From Leadbetterella lacustris (GTDB lineage: Bacteria; Bacteroidota; Bacteroidia; Cytophagales; Spirosomataceae), in NCBI GenBank assembly GCA_965234335.1, contig OZ248454.1, positions 186,001-250,000 on the forward strand: a DNA stretch of 64,000 nucleotides, read 5' to 3'. Made by a program: the position numbers and the translations under genes. Below the pieces are notes generated by a model. It made no database searches and had not been told where the DNA came from. It worked only from the letters and a program-made list of their open reading frames with translations. This document shows, piece after piece, positions 8,529 through 17,040 of the stretch (positions within the stretch are counted from its first letter, which is position 1; the number at the start of each line of letters is the position of its first letter).

Positions 8529-9716
8529 TTACTTAGAGGGTAATATGGTTGTTCTTACTTCGCCAAAGTCAACACTATAATTGTCGTTAACGGCATATCC
8601 TTTTATGACAATGGTATCGCCATCTTCTAAAAATGTCCGGGTGCTGCCGTCTGGCAAAGTTATAGGATTTTTACCACCCCAACTGAGCTCCAATAATGAA
8701 CCATAACTGTCAGGGGTTTTTCCTGAAATAGTACCCGAACCCATTACATCACCTACATTAAGATTGCAGCCGTTCACCGTATGATGAGCTATCTGCTGAG
8801 CCACTGTCCAATACATATTTTTGAAATTTGACTTGCACAACAATACCTCAGACTGTGTTTTATCAGAATGTGGAATTAGGTAAACCTCCAATGTGATGTC
8901 GAAATTTTTGCGATTTTTCTCTTGTAAATAAGGCAGTACTTCCGGATTTTGAACCTCCGCATCTACTCTAAATGGTGCTAATTCTTCAATAGGTACTACC
9001 CAAGCGGCTATGGAAGAGAAAAAGTTTTTCGCTAAGAATGGCCCAAGTGGAACGTATTCCCAACGCTGAATATCTCGTGCAGACCAATCGTTAAATAAGC
9101 AAAATCCAAACACATAATCTTCTGCTTGATTAACATCTATGGCGTTTCCAATTCCATTATTTTTACCAATAACGGTAGCCATTTCTAGTTCTATATCAAG
9201 CCTTTTACTTTCAGAGAAACCGGGAAGGGTTGTATCGCTAGCATTTACTTGACCTTTTGGTCTATGAAAATTCTGACCCGAAACAAAAATAGAACTCGAA
9301 CGCCCATGATAGGCCACTGGCAGGTGTTTCCAGTTAGGCAAAAGTGCATTGTTTGGATCTCTAAACATGACGCCAACATTGTAAGCATGTTGTTCTGACG
9401 AATAAAAATCAGTGTAATCGCCTATTCTTATTGGTAGGTGTAAAGCAGCATCATCTTTAGAAACTATACAAGATGGGTATTCTTCAAGATTTATGTTTTT
9501 TAAAATTTGAGCTACAAAATTTGTTTTTTCTTTGCCAAGACTGATATAGTCATTGAGAAAATCATTTTCAAATACAGAATTATCAATTTTTAATGCTTCA
9601 AAAACATTCTTTTCAGCTAAAAGAAAGAGGTCAACAATCTGTCCTTTTATTTTGGCTGCCAATCGTTTCGGGTTATCCTTAATACTATATATACCGAATG
9701 CAATTCCTTGTTTCAT
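8529..9716 (-). CDS. fahA: Fumarylacetoacetase
   Basis: The 395-residue protein catalyses hydrolysis of fumarylacetoacetate to fumarate and acetoacetate, the last step of the homogentisate pathway. Recognisable blocks are GDYTDFYSSEQHA (metal ligand Asp), PVAYHGRSSS with the catalytic histidine, ELEMATVIGK, NDWSARDIQRWE and GSGTISGKTPDSYGSLLE. The length is slightly below that of animal enzymes (about 420), because the N-terminal SH3-like domain is compact. It lies 33 bases after the CoA-transferase gene, which would activate the acetoacetate it releases. Confidence 0.93.
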   Translation of the reverse strand: MKQGIAFGIYSIKDNPKRLAAKIKGQIVDLFLLAEKNVFEALKIDNSVFENDFLNDYISLGKEKTNFVAQILKNINLEEYPSCIVSKDDAALHLPIRIGDYTDFYSSEQHAYNVGVMFRDPNNALLPNWKHLPVAYHGRSSSIFVSGQNFHRPKGQVNASDTTLPGFSESKRLDIELEMATVIGKNNGIGNAIDVNQAEDYVFGFCLFNDWSARDIQRWEYVPLGPFLAKNFFSSIAAWVVPIEELAPFRVDAEVQNPEVLPYLQEKNRKNFDITLEVYLIPHSDKTQSEVLLCKSNFKNMYWTVAQQIAHHTVNGCNLNVGDVMGSGTISGKTPDSYGSLLELSWGGKNPITLPDGSTRTFLEDGDTIVIKGYAVNDNYSVDFGEVRTTILPSK

Positions 9717-9749
9717 TTTTTTAATGTTTTTTTTAAGCTATTTCAAAGT

Positions 9750-11144
9750 TTAGAAGTGCATTGTTGGTATTTGCCCTTCAATTATGAGCTTGCCTTCTGT
9801 GGCAGCTTTTACATCTTCTATAGTTATATTTGGTGCTAGTTCTAACAACTTAAAACCACCTTCTGGAAGTACTTCCAAAACAGCTAATTCGGTAACTATT
9901 TTTTTTACACAATTTATACCTGTTAAGGGTAAGGTACAGTTTTTTAGTAATTTCGATTTACCGTCCTTGCTTACGTGTTGCATGGCCACGATGATGTTTT
10001 TTGCCGAAGCTACAAGATCCATGGCTCCTCCCATGCCTTTTACCATTTTGCCAGGAATTTTCCAGTTGGCAATATCTCCATTTTCAGATACTTCCATGGC
10101 TCCAAGTACGGTCAAGTCCACATGCTCGCCACGAATCATAGCGAAACTTTCGGCTGAGCTAAATAATGAGGAGCCAGCTAGCAAAGTAACAGTTTGCTTA
10201 CCTGCATTTATAAAGTCGGCATCAACATTTTCTTCTGTAGGAAAAGGGCCAATTCCCAATAAACCGTTTTCTGACTGCAACACCACGTTGATCCCTATTG
10301 GAATATAGTTTGCTACTAATGTAGGAATACCAATTCCTAAGTTTACATAGTAACCATCTTTTAGCTCTTGAGCAATTCTCTGAGCAATTTGATTTTTGTC
10401 TAGTCCAAAACCTTTTTGAGGTTCATTGTGGATAGCATTTTCAATAATAGGCTTACTTACGGTTCTCTGCTCTATTCGTTTTTCATAGTTTTGGCCTTCA
10501 AAAATCCGCTGAACATATATGCCTGGTACATGAATTTCGTTGGGATTTAACTCACCTACTTCTACTAATTCCTCTACCTCGGCTATACAAATTTTACCAG
10601 CAGCGGCCATCATTGGGCTAAAATTTCGTGCAGTTCCTCTAAAAATTAAATTACCTGATGTGTCGCCTTTCCAGGCTTTTATAATTGAAAAATCAGCCTT
10701 TAGCCACGATTCTTTTAAATATTTTTTACCATCAAACTCCTCCACTTCTTTTCCATTTGCAACCTCTGTACCTACTCCAGCAGGCGTGAAAAAAGCCGGT
10801 ATTCCAGCACCACCTGCCCTAATTCTTTCGGCTAAGGTGCCTTGTGGAATCAATTCAACCTCTAATTCTCCTGACAATAATTGCCTTTCAAACTCCTTAT
10901 TTTCACCTACATAAGATGAAATCATTTTTTTTACTTGGCGTTTTTGTAGCATTAAACCTATTCCAAAATCATCAACCCCAGCATTGTTTGAAATGCAGAT
11001 TAATTCTTTAATTTCTTCTTGAACAAGTGCGGCAATGCAATTTTCTGGAATACCACATAAACCAAAACCTCCCAACATCAAAGTTGCACCGTTTGGAATA
11101 TCTTTTATGGCTTCTTCAGCGTTTTTTACTAATTTGTTAATCAT
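9750..11144 (-). CDS. 3-oxoacid CoA-transferase with fused A and B subunits
   Basis: The 464-residue protein joins the two CoA-transferase subunits. Subunit A (about 1-230) begins with GATLMLGGFGLCGIPENCI, and subunit B (about 245-464) has NLGIGIPTLVANYIP and the LQSENGLLG motif whose glutamate forms the CoA thioester. Bacteria usually encode these as separate genes (scoAB, atoDA, pcaIJ), whereas the fusion resembles animal SCOT. Lying directly upstream of fumarylacetoacetase, it most likely converts acetoacetate plus succinyl-CoA to acetoacetyl-CoA. Activation of beta-ketoadipate for the protocatechuate branch at the left edge is an alternative. The ten-base spacing after hmgA indicates one transcript. 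Confidence 0.88.
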   Translation of the reverse strand: MINKLVKNAEEAIKDIPNGATLMLGGFGLCGIPENCIAALVQEEIKELICISNNAGVDDFGIGLMLQKRQVKKMISSYVGENKEFERQLLSGELEVELIPQGTLAERIRAGGAGIPAFFTPAGVGTEVANGKEVEEFDGKKYLKESWLKADFSIIKAWKGDTSGNLIFRGTARNFSPMMAAAGKICIAEVEELVEVGELNPNEIHVPGIYVQRIFEGQNYEKRIEQRTVSKPIIENAIHNEPQKGFGLDKNQIAQRIAQELKDGYYVNLGIGIPTLVANYIPIGINVVLQSENGLLGIGPFPTEENVDADFINAGKQTVTLLAGSSLFSSAESFAMIRGEHVDLTVLGAMEVSENGDIANWKIPGKMVKGMGGAMDLVASAKNIIVAMQHVSKDGKSKLLKNCTLPLTGINCVKKIVTELAVLEVLPEGGFKLLELAPNITIEDVKAATEGKLIIEGQIPTMHF

Positions 11145-11154
11145 AAATTTCTAA

Positions 11155-12312
11155 TTACTCCAACCAACTCTTGTAATACTTTCCATCATCAATTTTCAAA
11201 GCATCTTCAGTTACACACAAGGGTCTGAAAGTATCTATCATTACTGCTAACTCTTCTGTGCCCGTATGCCCAATGCTACGCTCATAAGCACCTGGTGCAG
11301 GGCCATGAGGAATTCCCGCTGGATGTAATGTAATATGTCCTTTCTCAATATTGTTTCGGCTCATAAAGTCACCATCTACATAATACAACATTTCGTCACT
11401 ATCAATATTTGAATGATTATACGGTGCAGGAATACTCAATGGATGATAATCGTATAAGCGAGGAACGAATGAGCAAATTACAAACGCTTTGGTTTCAAAG
11501 GTCTGATGCACCGGTGGTGGCTGATGTACTCGGCCAGTAATAGGTTCAAAATTGTGAATTGAAAATCCATAGGGGAAATTATAACCATCCCATCCTATCA
11601 CATCAAAAGGGTGTGTTGGATACAACATTTCGTATAAAACACCTTGTTTTTTGATTTTTATAATGAAATCCCCTTTTTCGTCGTGGGTTTCAAGGTCTTG
11701 GGGTAATTTTAAATCACGTTCGCAAAATGGTGAATGCTCTAACAGTTGGCCAAAATGATTTCTGTATCGTTTAGGAGTATAAATTGGGTGAAAACTTTCA
11801 GCATATAAGATACGATTTTGTTCTGAATCAAAATCTATTTGGTAAATCATACCTCTTGGAATGATGAGATAGTCACCATACTCAAAAGAGATATTGCCCA
11901 GCATAGTTCTCAAAGTACCACTGCCTTGGTGTATAAACAGCATTTCGTCGGCATCCACATTTTTATAGAAGTATTCACGCAATGATTTTTTTGGTGCTGC
12001 CAAGCCAATATGAATATCTGAATTCACCAGAAGAGGGGTACGACTTTCTAAAAAATCATCCTTCGGTTTTACCTCAAAACCTTTCAAAAGGCGGGCTTTC
12101 ATGCCTTTTTCAATGGCTATTTTAGGAGAAACGTCTTTTTCGGACAAAATCTCTTTGACCATTGTTGGTCGATGAATCTCATACATCAGCGATGACATAC
12201 CGTCGAAACCGATTGTTCCAAACAATTGCTCATAGTAAAGCCCACCATCAGTTTTTTTAAACTGGGTGTGACGCTTTTGGGGCATTTTTCCTAATTTATG
12301 ATAAATGGGCAT
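11155..12312 (-). CDS. hmgA: Homogentisate 1,2-dioxygenase
   Basis: The 385-residue cupin-fold enzyme opens the ring of homogentisate to maleylacetoacetate. The sequence has FKKTDGGLYYEQLFGTIGF near the start and FIHQGSGTLRTMLGNI and DYLIIPRGMIYQI in the N-terminal barrel. The C-terminal barrel carries YNHSNIDSDEMLYYVDGDF and HPAGIPHGPAPGAYE, the region with the iron-binding histidines and glutamate. It is shorter than proteobacterial and animal enzymes (about 430-445), as is usual for Bacteroidota homologues. It sits four bases after the FAD monooxygenase, which could supply homogentisate. Confidence 0.93.
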   Translation of the reverse strand: MPIYHKLGKMPQKRHTQFKKTDGGLYYEQLFGTIGFDGMSSLMYEIHRPTMVKEILSEKDVSPKIAIEKGMKARLLKGFEVKPKDDFLESRTPLLVNSDIHIGLAAPKKSLREYFYKNVDADEMLFIHQGSGTLRTMLGNISFEYGDYLIIPRGMIYQIDFDSEQNRILYAESFHPIYTPKRYRNHFGQLLEHSPFCERDLKLPQDLETHDEKGDFIIKIKKQGVLYEMLYPTHPFDVIGWDGYNFPYGFSIHNFEPITGRVHQPPPVHQTFETKAFVICSFVPRLYDYHPLSIPAPYNHSNIDSDEMLYYVDGDFMSRNNIEKGHITLHPAGIPHGPAPGAYERSIGHTGTEELAVMIDTFRPLCVTEDALKIDDGKYYKSWLE

Positions 12313-12316
12313 AATT

Positions 12317-13996
12317 TTAATTTATAACATTTAAACTATGAACGTTTCTAAGAGTTTCTGCAATCTCTTCATCTATGATTTCCTGTTCAGTTTTGATTAG
12401 ACTGTTTTGATCAAAGAGATTTCCAGACATATATGAATTGATTAAATCTAAAACTGTACTTAATCTAAAATTTCGCCATCTACCCAAAATGTATTGGTCT
12501 GGGGTAAATAAGTAGGCACCTCCATCCACTAAATCATAAAGTTTTGAAAGTTTTTCGCTTTCGAAAATATCAATTTCAATAATATCTATTTCTGTATCGG
12601 TTATTTGTTTCTTTTCATCCTCCGAAAGCCTGTCTTTATCAATGACCAAGGAAAAATGGTATCCTAATTTTTCTATTAAATAGCCATTATCAAAACTACA
12701 ATCTTTTACAGCTCTTCCAGGCTCTAAGTCTTGGCTTTGCCAGCTACCTTCTTCTGAATTTTGATATTTGCCATATACACAAGGTATGCTCAATCGTCCG
12801 CAATTTATTTGCTTCTTATAAAATACATCTAACTTTGCCTTTTCCAAAATAGCATTTCTTATGGCTGTTGCTTCCTCTCCTTGCGGAGCAATAAAAGTAT
12901 TTGACTGACCCGTGCAAGCAATATTTTGATCTGCTGCAGCTACTCTTTCGGCATTATAGGTTTCTAAAAGTTCCTTATTATTACCTTTTAAAATTGTGGC
13001 GAGTTTCCAACTCAAATTATCGGCATCCTCAATGCCACTATTGGCTCCTCTTGCTCCGAATGGACTCACTACATGAGCCGCATCACCTATGAAGATGACG
13101 TTTTTATGAACAAATCTATTTAATTTTTTACTGCTAAAACTATAGATACTTGTCCAATCCAATTCGAAAGGTCGGTCTTGTATTACGCTTTTAATTTTTT
13201 CACAAATAAATTCTTTGTCTTGGCCAATGGTACTATCTGCATTTTTTCCCAATTTAAAATCCAATCGCCATAAATTATCTGGTTGTTTATGCAACAAAAT
13301 GCTTTGCCCTGGAGCAAATGGAGGATCAAACCAAAACCATCTTTCTGAAGGAAAGTCTGCTTCCATTTTAAAATCAGCAATGAGGAAACGTTCTTCAAAC
13401 CGCTCTCCTTGCATCTCCAAATTCATCAAACTGCGGATGGTGCTGCGACTACCATCACAAGCTACTAAATATTTTGTTTTTATAAAATAATTTCCTCCAG
13501 GAGTTTCAATATCTACCTTAACAATTTCGTCATTTATCTGTTCAATGTTTACCACCTTGTTTAACCACCTTATGTCAATTTTGGGTTCATTCAATACTGC
13601 TTCTATCAAAAAATGCTCAACATAATATTGTTGTAAATTAATAAAAGCAGGGTATTTCGACAATTTCTCGGGAGAAAGGTCAAAACGGTCAATTTCTTGA
13701 TCTTTGAAAAAAATGCGGCCTACATTCCATTGTACACCTTTTTCTATCATTGGTTTTGCTACTCCTAATTTATCAAAAATTTCTAAACTTCTTTTAGCAA
13801 AACATATAGCACGACTGCCCACACTCACCTGATTGCTATCATCTAAAAGCAAAACTTGGACGCCTTGTTTTGCCAATGACAGAGCCAATGTTAAACCCAC
13901 TGGCCCACCGCCTACAATACTTACATCGTAAATTTTAGAATTACCATTATTTAATTCTGGCGGCTTTACGAAAGGATAAGTTTGGTATTTAAACAT
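12317..13996 (-). CDS. FAD-dependent aromatic-ring monooxygenase
   Basis: The 559-residue protein of the MhpA/PheA class of single-component flavin hydroxylases shows VSIVGGGPVGLTLALSLA (FAD ADP-binding, about residues 27-44), the ACDGSRSTIR DG motif (about 183-192) and FIGDAAHVVSPFGARGANSG (about 302), where flavin ribityl contacts are expected. A C-terminal thioredoxin-like extension (about 400-559) fits the class. It is two bases downstream of the GH30 gene and four bases upstream of hmgA. By position it should form homogentisate from a monohydroxylated precursor. Hydroxylation of 3-hydroxyphenylacetate at C6 is a candidate, since such an activity has been described in a Flavobacterium. 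The substrate is inference. Confidence 0.8.
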   Translation of the reverse strand: MFKYQTYPFVKPPELNNGNSKIYDVSIVGGGPVGLTLALSLAKQGVQVLLLDDSNQVSVGSRAICFAKRSLEIFDKLGVAKPMIEKGVQWNVGRIFFKDQEIDRFDLSPEKLSKYPAFINLQQYYVEHFLIEAVLNEPKIDIRWLNKVVNIEQINDEIVKVDIETPGGNYFIKTKYLVACDGSRSTIRSLMNLEMQGERFEERFLIADFKMEADFPSERWFWFDPPFAPGQSILLHKQPDNLWRLDFKLGKNADSTIGQDKEFICEKIKSVIQDRPFELDWTSIYSFSSKKLNRFVHKNVIFIGDAAHVVSPFGARGANSGIEDADNLSWKLATILKGNNKELLETYNAERVAAADQNIACTGQSNTFIAPQGEEATAIRNAILEKAKLDVFYKKQINCGRLSIPCVYGKYQNSEEGSWQSQDLEPGRAVKDCSFDNGYLIEKLGYHFSLVIDKDRLSEDEKKQITDTEIDIIEIDIFESEKLSKLYDLVDGGAYLFTPDQYILGRWRNFRLSTVLDLINSYMSGNLFDQNSLIKTEQEIIDEEIAETLRNVHSLNVIN

Positions 13997-13998
13997 GG

Positions 13999-15480
13999 TT
14001 ATTTTATCAAAAACGTACTAAAAGTGTTAGGTTTTAAAGTGGGGTTTATGGTTTTACCACCAATTTTAATATTAACCGTTTTTTGTTCACTACTATCATT
14101 ATGCACCAAAACAGCTACGCTTTTATCGGGATTTTCAAAGGCTATAATATTATTAAAAGCACCTTCAGTTTGCACTTTTTGGGCGTTTGGTTTTACAAAA
14201 TGGCTCAAATGTTTCATTAAATAATACTCATAGCTGTATCTATATTTCTTAGTCAAGGTATCTACAACAACAAGCGAGTTTTGATGCCAGCCCCATGTGC
14301 TCACTCCACCTTCATTTAAGGACATATTCCAATACATATATGCCGTCACGCCATTGTTAAGAAAATGCTTCATGAGGTCCCAAGAGTGAACGGCACCCTT
14401 CCAATCGTTATAACCATTGCCACATTCTTGTTCTGACTGGTATAAATTTAAGTTGGGATAATTTTTATGAATTGCCCCAATAGCATCTTTGCCAGCCCAT
14501 TGAAAGCCTACACCTTTTATATATGGTTTGCTTTTGGGGTCGGTAAGAAGCGTATCAACCAATTTATGATTTGGGCGTTCCATCGTTCCAAAAAAGACAT
14601 CTACATTCCTTTTTTGCATTTCTGGGCCTAAGTATGACACAAAATTTACTAAACTATTGGCTTTCCATGTACAGCTTGGAAAAACTTGGTCTGAGTTAAA
14701 TTCGTTTTGGGGCATAACCATTCCTATTTTGATTCCTTCTTTTTTATAGGCATCTATAAATTTTGAAAAATAAAGGCTGTATGCTTTGAAATATTTTTCG
14801 TCTTGTATAAATCCATCTTGCCCTTCTTTTATGGTTTGCTCTGGTTTCATGCCGTTGCTTATGCCTCTAAAATCCATCCCCCAACTATCTCTCATTTTTT
14901 GCAATCTATCTGCTGGCCATTTACTTACATTAGGCACCGGTCTTGAAGCATAGTGTTTATTGTATTTCATCCAAGTAGGCGGAGACCAAGGCGATGCCCA
15001 AAGTTTTAGGGCAGGATTGTATTTTTGAGCATTTTTAATGAAGGGAATCAAAGTTTCAAAATCATTTTTAATGCTAAAATTTTTCATTTCAAAGTCACCC
15101 TCTGTTTCATTTAAAGAATACCAATTTCTTGAAAAATCATTTGCCCCCACAGGCATGCGACAGATAGTAAAATTGGCTCCAATATTTGGTGCAAAAAATT
15201 CTTTTATGATAGACTCACGGTCTTTGGTAGACAAAATACTAAGAGAAGTCCAGCCCAGCTCATTAAAACAAGCCCCAAAGCCTTCGATTTTTTGTTGAGG
15301 TTTATCTAGTTTTATTTCTACATCTATTTTATCGGTAGCCTTACTAAACTTTGGACTTTTTTGTTTTTTCCATTGCTCCGTTTCTGAGGTTGAAACCCAG
15401 CTAACCGTTTTTTGAGCGAATATGCTTTTTGAAATTAAGCTACTTACCAATAATGCGAGTATTATTATATTTTTTTTCAT
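13999..15480 (-). CDS. Secreted GH30-family glycoside hydrolase
   Basis: The 493-residue protein has a cleavable signal peptide (MKKNIIILALLVSSLISKSIFAQ). A GH30 (beta/alpha)8 barrel follows, with IEGFGACFNELGW near residue 65, ASPWSPPTWMK, the acid/base VMPQNEF and the nucleophile region YQSEQECGNG, and a C-terminal beta-sandwich ending in TLKPNTFSTFLIK. GH30 enzymes include glucosylceramidases, beta-1,6-glucanases and beta-xylosidases; the subfamily is not resolved here. Its place inside an aromatic-catabolism operon, between the Dabb lipoprotein (18 bases) and the FAD hydroxylase (2 bases), is unusual. It suggests removal of a sugar from a phenolic glycoside outside the cytoplasm, which is inference. 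Confidence 0.87.
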   Translation of the reverse strand: MKKNIIILALLVSSLISKSIFAQKTVSWVSTSETEQWKKQKSPKFSKATDKIDVEIKLDKPQQKIEGFGACFNELGWTSLSILSTKDRESIIKEFFAPNIGANFTICRMPVGANDFSRNWYSLNETEGDFEMKNFSIKNDFETLIPFIKNAQKYNPALKLWASPWSPPTWMKYNKHYASRPVPNVSKWPADRLQKMRDSWGMDFRGISNGMKPEQTIKEGQDGFIQDEKYFKAYSLYFSKFIDAYKKEGIKIGMVMPQNEFNSDQVFPSCTWKANSLVNFVSYLGPEMQKRNVDVFFGTMERPNHKLVDTLLTDPKSKPYIKGVGFQWAGKDAIGAIHKNYPNLNLYQSEQECGNGYNDWKGAVHSWDLMKHFLNNGVTAYMYWNMSLNEGGVSTWGWHQNSLVVVDTLTKKYRYSYEYYLMKHLSHFVKPNAQKVQTEGAFNNIIAFENPDKSVAVLVHNDSSEQKTVNIKIGGKTINPTLKPNTFSTFLIK

Positions 15481-15498
15481 ACCTATTAAAATTTATTG

Positions 15499-15912
15499 TC
15501 AATTACTTGGTATCCAATAGTCATAAATAAGATATTCATTGATATGAGGACCTATAATACCGCCAATCTTTTTATAATTAGGGTGTGTATAAAAAACAGA
15601 ATCTCTCACAAATTCAGATTCAAATGTCATATAAAATGAATATTTGTAACCTTTATCGAGATTGCCCCTGCTCGATACGTTTTTATTAAAACTCAAATCA
15701 TTTACTCCTTTTATACTACCAAAAAGTTCGTACATAGCTTTTTCAATGGTATCAATTGGGGCAGTTTCTTTAAAGTTAAAAAGCACAATATGATGCAGTT
15801 TACTTTCCGATTTCTTGATATCGGTCGACTTACTATTGCTTAGTTTTGGGCTACATCCCAAGTTGATAATCGTCAAACAAACCAACAGCCTTAAAAATAA
15901 TTTTGCTTTCAT
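15499..15912 (-). CDS. Dabb-domain (stress-responsive alpha/beta barrel) lipoprotein
   Basis: This is a lipoprotein of about 137 residues. MKAKLFLRLLVCLTIINLGC gives a signal peptide with lipobox, followed by a Dabb domain (LHHIVLFNFKETAP, then GVNDLSFNKNV, then YSFYMTFESEFVRDSVFYTHP). Dabb dimers form a ferredoxin-like barrel and include small aromatic-modifying enzymes as well as plant stress proteins. An in-frame ATG at 15936 would overlap the upstream gene and bury the signal peptide, so the ATG at 15912 is preferred. The lipobox places it in the cell envelope, beside GH30 and the Tat-exported flavoprotein. The function is unknown. Confidence 0.75.
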   Translation of the reverse strand: MKAKLFLRLLVCLTIINLGCSPKLSNSKSTDIKKSESKLHHIVLFNFKETAPIDTIEKAMYELFGSIKGVNDLSFNKNVSSRGNLDKGYKYSFYMTFESEFVRDSVFYTHPNYKKIGGIIGPHINEYLIYDYWIPSN

Positions 15913-15917
15913 AGATT

Positions 15918-17018
15918 TTAAAATTTTGCTAAACACTCTTTTGCTTCTTTTACCATTTGAGATACAATTTCTGATACCGGTTTTATGTCTTTTATAAGTC
16001 CGACAGACTCACCTGCCAATAGGCTCATTTGCTCAAAATCGCCAGTAGTTTCTGGTGTAGGTAGCACACCCGAAAACCGCCTGATTGGCCCCATAGCCGA
16101 ATGACCTATGATTGGAAAATCTTCAGGTTTTTTATTGGCATAAGGGGCAGGATAATCTTTACCTTCATATTCGGCAACTATTTTATTGCGAATGCCCCTT
16201 ACTGTGGCATCTGGGAAATCAAAACCAAATATATTATGATGCACCGTATCATGCACTTCTGCTGCTACAACCCTTCTCTTGTATTCAGGATGAGCGTTGG
16301 ATTCTGGTGTGGCCAAAAATCGAGTACCAACCGAAACTGCATCTGCTCCCAATGTAAGTGCAGCGGCTAAACCTTGGCCATCAGCAATACCACCTGCCAC
16401 AATCAGGGGTATTTGTGGTAAGGCTTTTTTAATATTGGGTAATAAAGAAAATACAGAAGCCGTGCTTCTATTATGGCCGCCAGCTTCGTACCCTTGCACT
16501 ATTAAGGCATCTGCACCAACTTCAACTGCGAACTTGGCTTCTGCTAAACTGCCTATCTGTATCCATATTTTTACTTTACTTTCTTTTAGTCGTTTGATGT
16601 ATGGTGCAGGCACATCGTCCCAGAAAAAAATTACGACAGGTACTTTCTCGACAATACATACTTCAATATGTTCAATCTGAGTGAAGCGTGGTATAAAATT
16701 TATACCAAATGGTTTCCCTTTTAGCTCTGTTTTTATTTTTTGTATCTGGCTTTTCAAATAATCTATAGGAAATCCCGAACCACTCATTTGACCCAATGCA
16801 CCCGTTTTTGAAACGGCTATGGCCAAGTCAGCATTGGCAATAAAGGCCATACCTGCCGAGATGATGGGAACCGATAATCCGTATTCCTTCGTCAATTTGG
16901 TTTGTAGGGATTTAGTTGCTACATTTTCAGCTTTTAGTGTAGATGGTGTTGCTGCGATTGCAGCTCCAAAAGCTGTATTTTTCAGAAACGCCCTACGAGA
17001 ATTATTTGATGATTTCAT
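15918..17018 (-). CDS. Tat-exported nitronate-monooxygenase-like flavoprotein
   Basis: The 366-residue protein starts with a twin-arginine signal (SRRAFLKNTAFGAAIAA), so it is probably exported folded with FMN. The remainder is an NPD/nitronate monooxygenase TIM barrel, with VPIISAGMAFIANADLA near the start, SGSGFP, GADALIVQGYEAGGHNR with the family histidine, IPLIVAGGIADGQGLAAAL, and LGADAVSVGTRFLATPES, the phosphate-binding end of the FMN site. NPD enzymes oxidise nitronates or act as NAD(P)H-quinone reductases. It lies 22 bases after the MBL-fold gene. Most NPD proteins are cytoplasmic, so the Tat signal is notable; the substrate in this operon is unknown. Confidence 0.82.
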   Translation of the reverse strand: MKSSNNSRRAFLKNTAFGAAIAATPSTLKAENVATKSLQTKLTKEYGLSVPIISAGMAFIANADLAIAVSKTGALGQMSGSGFPIDYLKSQIQKIKTELKGKPFGINFIPRFTQIEHIEVCIVEKVPVVIFFWDDVPAPYIKRLKESKVKIWIQIGSLAEAKFAVEVGADALIVQGYEAGGHNRSTASVFSLLPNIKKALPQIPLIVAGGIADGQGLAAALTLGADAVSVGTRFLATPESNAHPEYKRRVVAAEVHDTVHHNIFGFDFPDATVRGIRNKIVAEYEGKDYPAPYANKKPEDFPIIGHSAMGPIRRFSGVLPTPETTGDFEQMSLLAGESVGLIKDIKPVSEIVSQMVKEAKECLAKF

Positions 17019-17040
17019 GCCAGAATTTATTTATTAATAA

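Noticed and set aside
9784..10308. 174-codon plus-strand frame opposite the CoA-transferase gene
   Set aside because: It is the antisense of a well-supported gene, is rich in serine and proline as shadow frames are, and matches no family.
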